Assembly (NCBI RefSeq): GCF_030272615.1
Contig: NC_081413.1
Span: 448,180,538 to 448,238,537, forward strand
Length of the DNA stretch: 58,000 nt
Direction: 5' to 3'
From: Cryptomeria japonica
Lineage: Eukaryota; Streptophyta; Pinopsida; Cupressales; Cupressaceae
The notes under the pieces are model-generated. The model was not told the DNA's origin. It searched no databases and saw nothing but the letters and a program-made list of their open reading frames with translations. Position numbers and translations under genes: made by a program. Below are positions 46,784 through 57,928 of this stretch, one piece after another; within the stretch, counting starts at the first letter, position 1, and each line of letters starts with the position of its first letter.

Positions 46784-47514
46784 TATAATCTCTTGGATCA
46801 TCTAGGAAAGACACCTGCACAAATATCAATCCTTGAGTTGTTGAAAATGTCCTCCATGCATCGTGCAGTCCTAGATAAAGCTTTAATTGAGTCCACTGTC
46901 CCGACAGATATTGATGTTGACTAGTTTCAAGCCCGGATTGGACATCTAGCTATTTCCCAAAATGTCGCATTTTCTGATAATGATATCTCACCTGATAAGC
47001 TCCCTCATAATGATCCTTTACACCTTGAAGTCTTTGTCCATAATTGCAAAATCCGACGAGTCTTGATAGATGGCAGAGCGGGTCTTAATATTTGTACCTT
47101 GAGAGTGGTCATTGACCTTGGATATACAGAAAATGACATTAATGCTTCCAAAAGAATAACAATCAAAGCATATGATGAGCTGAGTGCCCATCCAAAGGGA
47201 TAATTACATTGCCTATCAGAGTCAGTCCAGTGACAGAAAACACTTTCCTGCAGGTCCTAGACCTTGATCTCCCTTATAATATGATCCTTGACCGTCCATG
47301 GATCCATGCAATGAAAGCAGTTCCATCCACTTATCATCAATGTTTAAAATATCCTTACAATGGAACTGAGATAACAATTCCAGGAGATCCTAATCCATTT
47401 CAATTTTGTGCTACTCTAAAGGATACCCCTCAATAGCAAGTCCCAGTCAATAGAGAGGCCAAATCACATAGTTATGTGGATCCTAATGAATTGTTAGATG
47501 CTATCAAATGAAAA
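46784..47514 (+). pseudogene. Element D protease domain
   Basis: Retropepsin-like region: VLIDGRAGLNIC near 47060-47090 takes the place of the active-site motif (Asp then Ser/Thr-Gly-Ala). The Asp remains, but the next two residues are altered. The conserved tail YNMILDRPWIHAM (about 47277-47315) is in a different frame after a shift near 47195. Stops occur at 46922 and ~47434. It would mature Gag-Pol; here it is inactive. Confidence 0.85.
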
Positions 47515-47913
47515 TTGAAGATACAGGACCAAGGATGTGGAGAATATTCAATGGATCAAACATTCCTCATCGGGAATTTACCAATATCTCCAAAATCATA
47601 TGGCAAACCGCATTTATTGCAAAAGGAGCCTAAGGTCGTTATTCAATATCAGCCTCCCACTACATTTACAAGATGGGGTGAACTTGACAAAGAAATGTCA
47701 GATGATGATGTCATAGATTGGCTTTACAAAGATCCAACTGAGACCCCACCTGTCAGGTTGCCAGTGGAACAATATGGCAAAGGATTTACTATGCTACAAA
47801 AGAAAGGATATGATGGTTGCACTGGCTTAGGCCTGAACAACAATGGAAGGCTAGAACCTGTTATACCCAAGATGCAACCTCCAACTTTAGGGTTAGGTTT
47901 TGTACCATTGTGA
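47515..47913 (+). pseudogene. Element D G-patch-containing segment
   Basis: 132-residue open stretch in pol, between protease and RT. Residues ~88-120 fit a G-patch: GYDGCTGLGLNNNGR followed by EPV, then GLGF. G-patch domains bind RNA or helicases and are known at the end of protease in betaretroviruses. A G-patch here may help RNA binding or RT (inference). The segment shares its frame with 47209-47436 and 47935-48669, so it is part of the same polyprotein. Confidence 0.7.
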
Positions 47914-48669
47914 ATTGGATCCACATCTACCAAAGTGCCCACGTGTAGAAAAGGGTGTGACTCTGATGATGAAATAACACCTGAGGATACCCGACCCGAA
48001 ATGAATTCCAATGAATGGGAGTGGAGTTCTTTTTCTTCTAGCTCCTATGCCCTTGACAATATTTTCCTTGACCCTGATAATTTGCCTATGGAAGATAAAC
48101 ATGAAATAACTCCTCTTCCTAAAACATGTCCTAATGCTTGGATAGAGTCATTCTGGGACCCAAGCTCCAAATCAGATACAAGCAGTTTAGATAGTGATAC
48201 CATAGATGTTTACATCTTTACCATATCAGCCCTCTCTCTCCTTACAACTGATGATGACATGCCCCTCATCTATCCCCAGCTTATCCAACATGACCAACAA
48301 GAACCACTCACATTGGACTATTTTCAAAATGATGAAGCAATTACAGAATTCCTCGGACTACGGGAAGGCATACCACAAGGTGATCATAAGGCAGGATTTG
48401 CTATTGATCTGGATTCCACAGCATATTTTGGGGAGTCAACTCCCTCTTCCAGTCATCAAAATGAAAAAAGAAAAGAAAAAATAAAAAATCAAAAGAATAG
48501 GTTTTTGAGTGAAAACCGTAAGGCACTCTCTAACCATGAAAAAGTAAAAATAAAAGATGTACCTGTGGGTGAAAACCTGTCTGAGGCACCCCAAAGGTGG
48601 AAGAGTGGACATACCCCTATCAAGTCAGGACAAATCAACATTGCTTGTGGAAATGACCAAGGAAATTAA
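47914..48669 (+). pseudogene. Element D pol linker (acidic, unknown)
   Basis: Same frame as the G-patch segment. Rich in Asp, Ser and Pro, then Lys-rich (48450-48560). No domain recognised. A frameshift near 48660 leads into RT. Confidence 0.65.
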
Positions 48670-50142
48670 TTTGGGTACACCTGACAACCCTAAGGTCATT
48701 CATTTTGCTGCTTCTCTATCACAATAGGAAAAGATAGATTTTTTCAATTTCTTTCTTGAGAAGAAAATCAACTTTGCATGGTCCTATGCAGACATGCCTA
48801 GCCTCGATCTAGAATTAGTCCTTCATCACTTGCCATTGAAAGTAGATGCCAAGCCTGTCAAACAAAAACTTAGAAAGATGCATCCCCAGGTGGCTCTTTT
48901 GGTCAAGGTGGAACTGAAGAAATTACTAGATGTGGGCTTTATCAGACCCATTGATTATGCAGACTGGATTTCAAATTTAGTACCAGTTAGCAAAGTAACT
49001 GGGGGCATCAGAATCTGTATAGATTTTAGGGATCTCAATAAAGCATGCCCTAAGGATGATTTTCCATTGCCAAATATCGACATCATAGTGGACATGACTG
49101 CTGGATATGAGATGCTTTCATTGATGGATGGTTTCTCCAGCTATAACCAAATTTGCATTGCTCTTGAAGATCAACATAAGACAACATTCACCTGTTCTTG
49201 GGGTACCTATTGCTGGAATGTGATGCCCTTTGGTCTTAAAAATGCAGGTGCTACATATCAAAGAGCAATGATGACTATGTTGATGATTTATTATGCAAAT
49301 CTATCACAAGAGATAGTCATTTAGCCATCCTGGGCCCAATCTTTGACCAAATGGAGACCTACAAGCTTAGACTCAATCCAGAGAAGTGTGTCTTTGGTGT
49401 CACAGTCGGCAAATTAATAGGGTACATTGTTTCTCACAGAGGCATTGAAGTCGACCCTACCAAGGTTAAAGCAATAATGGATATGCCTCCTCCTTCTAAT
49501 CTTTGTCAACTATGCAGTCTGCAAGGAAAGCTCCAGTCCATCCACCGGTTTATAGCTCAGTTGGCCGACAAGTGTCATCCATTCCAGCATCTACTACATA
49601 AAGGTGTCGCTTTTAAATGGACTGAGCAATGTCAATAAGCCTTTCAAGCTCTCAAAGACTATTTGTTGTCGCCGCCTATCCTAATGCCTCCTATAGAGGG
49701 AAAGCCATTTTTATTATATATTTCTACAACTGAAATGGCATTAGGAGTTCTCTTGGCCCAACAGGATGAGAATGGCAAAGAGCGAGCTATTTATTATATC
49801 AGCCAGGCACTAGTAGGCTATGAGCTAAATTATTCAACTATTGAAAGGGTGTGCTTAGCAGTGGTATTTGCAACACAAAAGCTTCGACATTATATGTTAA
49901 CTCACCAAACATTGTTGGTTGCAAAAATTGATCCCCTAAAATACTTGCTTAGTAGAGCAGCTTTGACGGGTCGCCTACCAAAGTGGGTTATGATCCTCAG
50001 TGAATTTGATATTGAGTATATGGAGCGAAAGGCGATAAAAGGACAAGTCATAGCAGATCAACTTGCAGAGGCTCCTATTTATGATGATCATCCCATGTTG
50101 ACCAATTTTCTAGATGAACTAGTCTTTGCTCTCACATCCTCT
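48670..50142 (+). pseudogene. Element D reverse transcriptase and first RNase H
   Basis: RT motifs: GFIRPIDYADW, GGIRICIDFRDLNKACP and MPFGLKNAGATYQRAMM, followed by YVDD (49276-49287). Between the last two a small deletion removes the residues that normally separate them and shifts the frame, so no intact RT can be made. After YVDD the frame is constant to 51903. The Gypsy-type RNase H (49700-50100) is degenerate: the first Asp position reads ISTTE, which is common in Tat elements. A stop lies at 49636. Confidence 0.93.
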
Positions 50143-50727
50143 AATGAATGGAAGTTATACTTTGATGAGTCCCATACCAAGTTCGGGTCTGGAGCAGGCA
50201 TATTGTTTGTCACCCCTCAAGGTGATGCTATTCCCATGTCCTACAAGATAACTTTTCATTGTACAAATAACATTGCAAAGTATGAAGCACTGGTCACAGG
50301 ACTCCGAGTAGCAGTCCACTGGAACATCAAGCATTTGCAAGTTTATGGAGATTCACAGTTAGTCATCCGACAAGTGAATGATGACTATGAAACAAAAGAT
50401 GAAAAGCTTATTCCCTATAAGCATATGGTAGATTTCTTCAAGACCAAATTCATGGCTATTCATTTCATTCAAGTTCCAAGAATGCAAAACAAGTCAGTAG
50501 ATGCGATGGCTACGATTGCTTCCATGTTGAATATGCCCCACAATATGGACAAATGTGAATTTTTAGTTGAACAATTGCTGGTTCCTTCTTTTGACATTCC
50601 GACAGCAGATCTGATGTGCATTCTTGTTGGTCCCAACTCCCCATGGTACAATGATGTATATCAATATTTGAAATCCCAAACCTTACCACCTAACCTTTCT
50701 GCTAACCAACGTCGAGCCTTCATCTGA
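50143..50727 (+). pseudogene. Element D second (cellular-type) RNase H
   Basis: A second RNase H domain, ~130 residues, with the four acidic positions present: YFDES, KYEAL, VYGDSQ and SVDAM (codons at about 50164, 50284, 50350 and 50500). The dual RNase H is established as a mark of the Tat lineage, where this domain is thought to have taken over catalysis from the decayed first one. The stretch is open until TGA 50725. Confidence 0.9.
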
Positions 50728-51903
50728 CAGATAGCCAAATATGTCATCATCGCCGACACCCTTTACCGACATTCCTTTGACCATACCCTCCTCAGGTGTT
50801 TGGATTCTGATGAAGCACAAACAGCTTTACACGAGGTTCACGATGGTATATGTGGGGGCCATTTCAATGGTCTAAGCTTAGCCAAAAAGTTGATTCATGC
50901 TGGGTATTATTGGCCCACTCTGGAAAAAGATGTTCATGATTTTGTTAAGAAGTGCTACAAATGCCAAATTCATGGAAACTATATTCATGCACTAGCCCAA
51001 GAGCTTCATTCTGTCATATCTCCGTGGCCCTTTTCTCAATGGGGATTGGATCTTATTGGCAAGATTCACTCGACATCTGCAAATGGACACAAGTTCATCA
51101 TTACAGCCATAGAGTATTTTACAAAATGGATCGAGGCTATCCCCATGACCTATATCACTGGTGTCCAAATTTCAAAATTCTTGCTATATTATATCATATT
51201 CCGGTATGGGGTTCCCCTTGCCATAGTCACAGATAATGGTCGTCCCTTCAAGAATAAAGATGTTAAGGAACTCTGTGAAAAGTTTCATATCCAACACCGT
51301 TTCTCCAATCCATACTATCCACAGGGGAATGGTTAAGCCGAAGCATCAAATAAAACCATTATCAAGATCCTGAAGAAGGTTGTCAATGACGCTGGTCGAG
51401 ATTGGCATGTACAGTTGAATCCAGCACTATGGGCCTATCACACTTCTATCCGCACACCTACTAGCGCAACACCTTATTCCTTGGTGTATGGTGCAGAAGC
51501 CATTTTACCTTTGGAGGTGGAGATTCCTTCCTTGCATGTTTCCTTGCAACATCTACTTGATGATGAGACACACAGAGTCTCTTGGTTGTATCAGCTTGAG
51601 ATGTTAGATGAGAAGCATCAGACAGCCCTGACACATTTGCAAGCATATCAAAACCGTCTTTGTCGCTCTTATAATAAGAAAGTCAAAGGGCGACACTTCG
51701 AAGTGGGAGATCTGGTTTTAAAGGCAAACCCTAAGAATGCACAGTCTACTGACATCATCAAAGGTAAGTTTGAACCTAATTGGGTTGGGGCTTTCATAGT
51801 AACTGCAGCCTATGGCTCGGGGGCATATCAGCTTGCCACTCCAGAAGGTGAACCTTTGTCTGATCTGGTCAATAGCATGCATCTTCACAAGTACTGGGCA
51901 TAA
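50728..51903 (+). pseudogene. Element D integrase
   Basis: HHCC zinc site (HDGICGGH ... CYKCQ, 50839-50968); catalytic core with GLDLIG and VTDNGRPF, and the third acidic residue in AEASN just after a TAA at 51334 where Gln is expected. A C-terminal GPY-like module (NWVGAFIV ... HLHKYWA) ends at TAA 51901-51903. One stop is at the start (TGA 50725, likely from an Arg CGA). Catalyses insertion of the cDNA when intact. Confidence 0.93.
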
Positions 51904-52763
51904 TTTTCTATCAACATTTCTTCAAGTATGATCCTGAAAAAATACAAAAAAATTGAAAAAGCAAAAAAGTGAAAAAAAAAAAAAAGCAAAAGAGAAAAAG
52001 AGCCAAAAACAAAAGTAAAGAAAAATGATTCGCCCTCTAGTGAAAACCTAGCAAACAAGCGCTTTGGGAAAGTACCTTGGTGAAAACCTGGCAAACAGGC
52101 GCCATGTGTAAAATGAGATCGTTGCTCCATCATCTGTCATGACCTCTAAGATATGCTTTCTCTCGGCCGGTTTCTCATGTCTATCTTTGTCTTGACCTAA
52201 TGTTCTATTCCAAGCCTGTTATTGGTCAACATCATTATCTTGCATACTCTGGTTTCTTGTACATATGTTTCAATCTCGGTTTATGTATTTCTTTCAGAGG
52301 CGCATTGGGTGCGTTCCCCTTGTCATGATCAATCACTGGAACTTTTGCATTTAAAAATGTCCTAAAAAAATCTTCAAAAAACATTTAAAAATGTCCTGAA
52401 AAAATCTTCAAAAAACATTTTAAAATGTCCTGAAAATAAAATCACATAAAAATTGAAAAATGTCCTGAAAAAATTCAAAAAAATTGAAAAATGTCCTGAA
52501 ATAATTCAAAAAAATCAAATAATGTCCTGAAAAAATGAACACAAAAAAACATTGTAAAAAATCGAAAAGCAGAACAATAAATAACCCCTTTGTGCATAGA
52601 CAGCTCACTGAGCATGCATCCAACAACAATTAATCACAACATCGTGCTTTAATGAAATCATGCATAAACAGATGAACTTTTTCACTCAAACCAGACATTC
52701 AAACTGATCAAAATTGTCTTATCAATCAAACATCAGCATCACTATCATTCATCCTTGGCTAAT

Positions 52764-52793
52764 ATCATGGGTCTTATATAGGGTGTGGTATAC
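52764..52793 (-). promoter_or_regulatory. 30-bp conserved box with antisense TATA motif (D copy)
   Basis: Minus strand contains CCTATATAAGACCC. Identical over 30 bp to G 26770-26799. See the finding on this box. Confidence 0.45.
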
Positions 52794-52920
52794 TTGAAAC
52801 CAGAATGTGTCCTGTCTTAGACGGGGTACCGCATGTCCTGAAACTAGACAGCATGATTGTCCTATCAGCACTTTCAACTTTTGACAATGAAGATCAAGAT
52901 GTTTGTTTGACTTGTTGGAA

Positions 52921-53289
52921 TTAGCGAGTCTTATCATTTACTGATTTCTCTTTGATCATGTTCCTATGTTGCTCGATGATGTCACTGAGTGATTTAGAGT
53001 GACAGGGATGGTTCATGGTCCCTTTCTTTTTTTGTTGTGATTGTTGTTTGTTTGCGATGTGTCTGTCTTTTGCAAAAAAGGGTTGCATTTTAGCTCTGGC
53101 CTTCAATGCCATGATGCTACGCATCCATTTTGCTACATTAAAATAAAGGTTCTCACCTACAAAGTGCATTACTGAAAGCAAGTTTTCCTTCATCTCTAAC
53201 TGTCCTCTATCTAATTTCTGCTTACTAACATTTCTTCCATTAGTCTTGGCAATCTGTTTGCTCCTATCATTTTCTATCATTCTTATCAA
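52921..53289 (-). pseudogene. Element D antisense ORF
   Basis: 122 codons open on the minus strand, Lys-rich and basic, with LDRGQLEMKENLL and MALKARAKMQP conserved in the G antisense segment. Located between integrase and 3' LTR, opposite to the element, as described for extra antisense ORFs in Tat elements. Compared with G, D lacks the adjoining ~1.2 kb that carries the coiled-coil ORF, so this copy may be truncated. Confidence 0.5.
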
Positions 53290-53458
53290 TCAATTGGCCT
53301 CTTTTCTGGATGTTTCCGGCCAATTCCTCGAGGGGGCATGCATATGTCATTGTTATTGTCTAGGGCATTTTCATATGTCATTGTTAGTGTCTAGGGCATG
53401 TTCATTATTGTTCTTTGAAACAACACTTAAAATCGCATTGTCTCAAAGAGGGGCAAAA

Positions 53459-54890
53459 TGTAGACACCTAAAAATGGTCAACGCTTCCAGAGTCATACTT
53501 TAACATTTGCGCATTGCCTTATTTTAGGGTTTTTGCGTCGCATTAACATTTCTTCTATGTCGTGCACTTGGTCTTTATCATTTGCGAGCATCAAGTCCTT
53601 CTTCTGCATTCTTCATTTGTCTCGTTCTCGAATTTGGTCTTGTCGATAACAATCTTTAATCATGATTTTGGTCAATCTTGTCAATCTCTTATCAACTTGT
53701 CAATCTCGTCATTTTACGATCGATTTGACATCGATCGTCATCCTTTTCAATCATGTCAATTTGAATCAATTTGTCATTGTTCCTCGTCAATTGGCACATT
53801 TATCAATCAAATCATTTATCACATTGGTCCTTTGTTAATCAGAATCATGATCGAGTCAATTATCTTTCATCAAGACCTAATTGTCATCCTTGCATTGCTA
53901 ATTCATCATCTAGGGTTTTGCGATTTAATCATTTAACCTTGTTTGTCATTTCTCCCTTTAGGATTAATAAATTATTTATTTATCCTAAGTCTTCTCATCA
54001 CAATTAAATGTTCATTTAATTGGCTAATTATTCCTCTTTTGTGAATTAATTAATAAATGACAAATTATTAATTAATTCACCTAATTTCTCTTAATTCCTC
54101 TTTTTGTGAATTAATTAATAAATGACAAATTATTAATTAATTCACCTAATTTCTCTTAATTCCTTTTTTTGTGAATTAATTAATAAATGACAAATTATTA
54201 ATTGATTTACCTAATTTTTCATCAATTTCTAAATTTTCTAATTCCTAATTTCCTCATTTTTTAATTTTCTAATTTTCTAATTCCTAATTTCAATTTCCTC
54301 CTATTTCTCTCCTAATTTCATGGGAATGACATTTCAATTTGTCATAATTTGTCATAATTGACAATCAATCAATTTTGACATAGAAATTTGTCATAATTTT
54401 GTCATAATTATCAATCAATCAAATTTTGCATAGAAAGTGCATAATTTGTCATAATTGACATTCTTGATTTGCAATTTCCATTTGAATTGAATCATGCTAA
54501 TTTGATCATTTCTCCAATTTGTCTATAAATTGGATGAATTTCTAATAATCACATTATCAAATAATAATAATCACTTGTTTTGAATCACTTTGTCGAATCA
54601 ATCACGCTTTGAGTACTCTTGTGCCAATGTCAATCTTGCTTTCACATTAGGTTTATGCACTTGAAGGTGAGATCCACAAACCAAGTCTATTTGGAGAAGA
54701 AAGAAGGACAATGGAGCTGCATGAAGGAAACATTCAGATCTGCGTCTGGTTTGCTTAGCTTTTAATATTGAATGTTTTGCTTTCATGTCTTTATTGAGTG
54801 TGTTAGGATTGATCATTGCATTTGAGCTTTTGTGATTGAGCTAGATTAGTATTTTGACTTGCTTTGATGATTTCTGATTTCCTAGCTACA
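53459..54890 (+). repeat. Element D 3' LTR
   Basis: 1,432 bp, TGTAGACACC to CTAGCTACA. It has the same three 65-bp units (54026-54210) and TATA box (54524-54530) as the 5' LTR. Confidence 0.95.
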
Positions 54891-54891
54891 A

Positions 54892-55653
54892 GTTGATGAA
54901 GTGATTGTCAAAAAGGTACTTAGATCACTCACATCTAAGTATGACACAAAGGTCTCTGCAATAGAAGAATCCAAGGATGAGTTTTTTGGGTCGCTAATCA
55001 CTTATGGGATGAGAACAACTCCATCAAAAAGGGTAAGGAAGAAATTACTCATGGAGAATCTAGTGAAGACTCAAACATAGTGGTAGCAAAATTTGTAAGG
55101 AAGATTAAAAGAGGATCCAGTAAGTACAAAGGAAAATCACCTATCAACTATTTTAACTATGGTAAAATAGTACTATTTGCTTCAAAATGTCCCTATATTA
55201 AGAATGTTGGAGAGGAGAAACAAAGCACTAGCAGACCTTCGGGTAAGGATAAAAAGAAGAATGCCTACCGACAAGATAGAAAAAGATACCAGAAGCAGAA
55301 CAACCTATATACTTTTTGAAGATGATGCCATAGATGAAGAAAGTGCCTCAGAAAATGACTTTTGTGAGGATGAAAGAAAAACCAATCTCTTTATGGCACT
55401 AGATAAACCAGCAGATGAAGATAATAAAGATGAAGACATTGAAGCTAAAGTGGACCTGGAAAGTGAGCTCATAACTACTCTTGAGGAGTTAAATAAAACA
55501 AGAAGAGATCTAAAGAAGGTTAAGTGTGTTGCTGCTGAAGAACAAGACCATTTGAAGCAATCCCTAGATGTGTCGAAGAAAACAATTTTTGATTTGAAAC
55601 TTGATAGGGAGGTAGTGCAAGTGGATTACTCAAGTGTCTTATATGTTCACTAA
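54892..55653 (+). pseudogene. gag: Element F Copia gag, C-terminal part
   Basis: Continues the capsid (KKVLRSLTSKYDTKVSAIEE), then a basic stretch (FVRKIKRGSSKYKGKSP) and the zinc-knuckle position, which reads YFNYGKIVLFASKC: two Cys are Tyr and Gly-His is lost. A frameshift near 55313 leads into an acidic, then coiled-coil tail ending at 55653. The gene is dead. Confidence 0.85.
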
Positions 55654-55698
55654 GTAAAGGACCTTACTGATTTCAAGGAATTTTTGCTGTAATCAGAG

Positions 55699-57917
55699 TG
55701 CAAAGGTTCATAGACCATCTGAAACTTCCTCTTGTTTCACCTCCCTAAGTCAAGACCTCTTGTATGCTGAAAGGCTTCAACCCCATAACCACTCTGGCTT
55801 GCTAAAACAATGTTCTTGGGGTCTGTCCCACAAAAAGGGGTCAAATTCATGTGAGGACAACTTATTTCAACTAGAATTGATGTCTTTTGTGATTTTCATT
55901 CACCATTTGTGTACCCGATTTGACCAAAATTCAATTTTAAGGCCTAAAAAGGCTACAAGCAATTAGCCCTCCTTTTGGGGTTTTGTGCTCACCCTGTTCA
56001 AGCGATGGACTTCCAGACTAAAAGGTTCATAGTTTTGGATACCCTTTTGGGAGTTCTTGAAGATTCATCAAGTTTGGGCGTCCCTAAGTCCTTCTCCGTG
56101 ACTGTCCCAAAAATGGGCATAAAAGGAGGGTTTTGGAAGGGTTTGTTGGCAAAAACCACATTCCAAGCTTCGGAACCTCAAAATAACTCAAAGACACCTA
56201 TTCCTACCTTGTTTCTAGCTAACAAGGCTGTAAAAAAAGGTTTAAACCTCACAAAGTGAAAAACAAGATTTTCATGATATGCACCAAAAAGGAAATGCAA
56301 CATTTGACAATTTTTCACTTTTGCCTTCTACAAGCACTTTTGTTTTGCAAAATACCAATTACAACTAAAGCATATGAACATAACCAACATTAGAGACAAA
56401 AAGGAATCTAATTTGCCCTACACAAAAGGCAATAGGCAATTACAAATAGTAAATAGTTCACTGTCAAGTAAATAGGACTGCACTTTTCCTCTTTTCACTG
56501 TTTTTTCCATTTTGGACCTGCACTTTGCAATGTTAGAACCCATTTTCATGGTATTATTTTGTCTTCTCTTAAAAAAACTCTACCTTTTTATGTTTAGTGT
56601 CCTTCATACCTACAAATTTCAAAAGGGAGATTACATTTACAATCCTTAAACATTGTAAGAATCAGTCCTAGATGACTGTGGCAGCCTGCTGGGCGTTTAA
56701 CATTTTGCCTAAAGAGATCATTGTTTAATCTTGGCATTTACAATACCCATGGGTAGGGCTTTCACCTCTCCTTGTTATTGTTTTCAAACAAACAAAGTAT
56801 TGACAAGGTCTTCACACACCAATAAAAGGTGGAGAGAAAAGTAAAGGAAGGAAAACCTACTACCAAACATTGACTCGCTGTTTTGGATTACAATTCTTAA
56901 AACTGAAACATATAACCTTCCTTTTCTAGGCTTAGGAAGTCTCTTTGCTTGCATATATCACTTGGACAACAAACAGGTCCATTCATCAAAAGAATGAAAT
57001 TGCTATGGAAGACCGAAGCATTAAAATTTCGTCAAGACCCTAGCCAAATGGCACACTTGCCTAGGGCTTCATGGCCATAAAAACTCCTTGTACCTACACT
57101 CTTGAAACCAAATCTCATATTTACATATTTTACAAATTGACCAACTAGTTCTTGAGAATCCATGAACACTTTAGGACTCCAAGAAACCAAGTTGGTCAAG
57201 CATTTTTCCCAAATTCCTAGACTAGGCAGTGAAGCTGTCAAAACCAAATATTTTTGCACAAAACTCAAAACTTGATGAAATCAAATGCCACCAAAGGGAA
57301 ACATTTAGGAAAAAATTTTAGAATCAGAAAATACAAGAACAATATGGCCAAGTACAGCAGGTGTACGAACTACTGTTCACATGGAGCCAAAAACTAGAGA
57401 AAACCAAGTAAAAACTAGTGCAAGTTTGCAAAACTTCTTATAACTTCGAATGATCAACCATTACAATAGCTAAAATAGGAGTTTAAATACCTCTCCAAGT
57501 TGGTTAACCTCTGGTATGGATAGGTACATGTCCAAAGGCACTTAATTTTGACATTTTGATGCCTAAATGACAACTTTTGGTGCCTAGAAAATGCAAGATT
57601 GACCTCCAAAACTAACCAACATCTAAAAACACTTCTCATACCTTAAACCCAAACATAAAACATGTCTAAAACCTTTCAAAAACAAAAATACACTAAAAAC
57701 TCACTTTTTACAACATTTGGCCAGGCAACACCAAAACCGGCAAATTTTGAGCAAAAGTTGAAAACAGGAAACCAAAACCACACAATGAGTTCAAAACACA
57801 TCCAAACAATCTAGAACAACTTCAAAAAGCATTCTAAACAGCTTTCCAATAAAAAATAACACAAATAAAACTTGAGATGAAAAAGAAGCTGAGAATGAGC
57901 TAGATGCTCCTGCACCA
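55699..57917 (-). repeat. Probable 3' LTR of a minus-strand element
   Basis: Minus strand from TGGTGCAGGAGC (57917) to CCTTTGCA (55699), TG...CA ends, preceded by a polypurine tract. No gene inside; short ORFs have no recognisable content. The left end is inferred from the break in F, and a second LTR or duplication cannot be seen in the window. Length ~2.2 kb. Confidence 0.4.
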
Positions 57918-57928
57918 TACTCCCCCGG
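57918..57928 (-). promoter_or_regulatory. Probable polypurine tract of the right-edge element
   Basis: Minus strand CCGGGGGAGTA directly before TGGTGCAGGAGC, an arrangement typical of the 3' end of plant Gypsy elements. The remaining 72 bp to the window end carry nothing recognisable. Confidence 0.4.

Larger units (their letters stand above)
51904..53458 (+). other. Element D 3' region with repeats and PPT
   Basis: No sense gene. Contains AATGTCCTGAAAAAA-type units repeated about six times (52340-52545), the 30-bp box 52764-52793 shared with G, an antisense ORF (52921-53289), two CTAGGGCAT(T/G)TTCAT-type repeats (53360-53405) and the PPT AAAGAGGGGCAAAA (53445-53458). Confidence 0.8.
35792..54890 (+). 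mobile_element. Element D: Tat-lineage Ty3/Gypsy retrotransposon, 19.1 kb with nested E
   Basis: Complete structure: 5' LTR 35792-37235, PBS 37241, leader (holding E), gag, protease, G-patch, RT, RNase H, second RNase H, integrase, 3' region, PPT and 3' LTR 53459-54890. The order RT-RNase H-integrase is that of Ty3/Gypsy; a second, cellular-type RNase H before integrase is diagnostic of the Tat lineage. Flanks are AGCTA (35787-35791) and AGTTG (54891-54895), an imperfect duplication if one at all, but the gag of F joins across the element. All genes carry frameshifts and stops. Confidence 0.93.

Noticed and set aside
35787-54895. Clear target-site duplication for D
   Set aside because: Flanks AGCTA and AGTTG agree at only three of five positions. 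The insertion is supported instead by LTR ends and the rejoined gag of F.
55975-56259. 94-residue ORF as a gene
   Set aside because: No homology recognised, no long open context, and it lies within the probable LTR.
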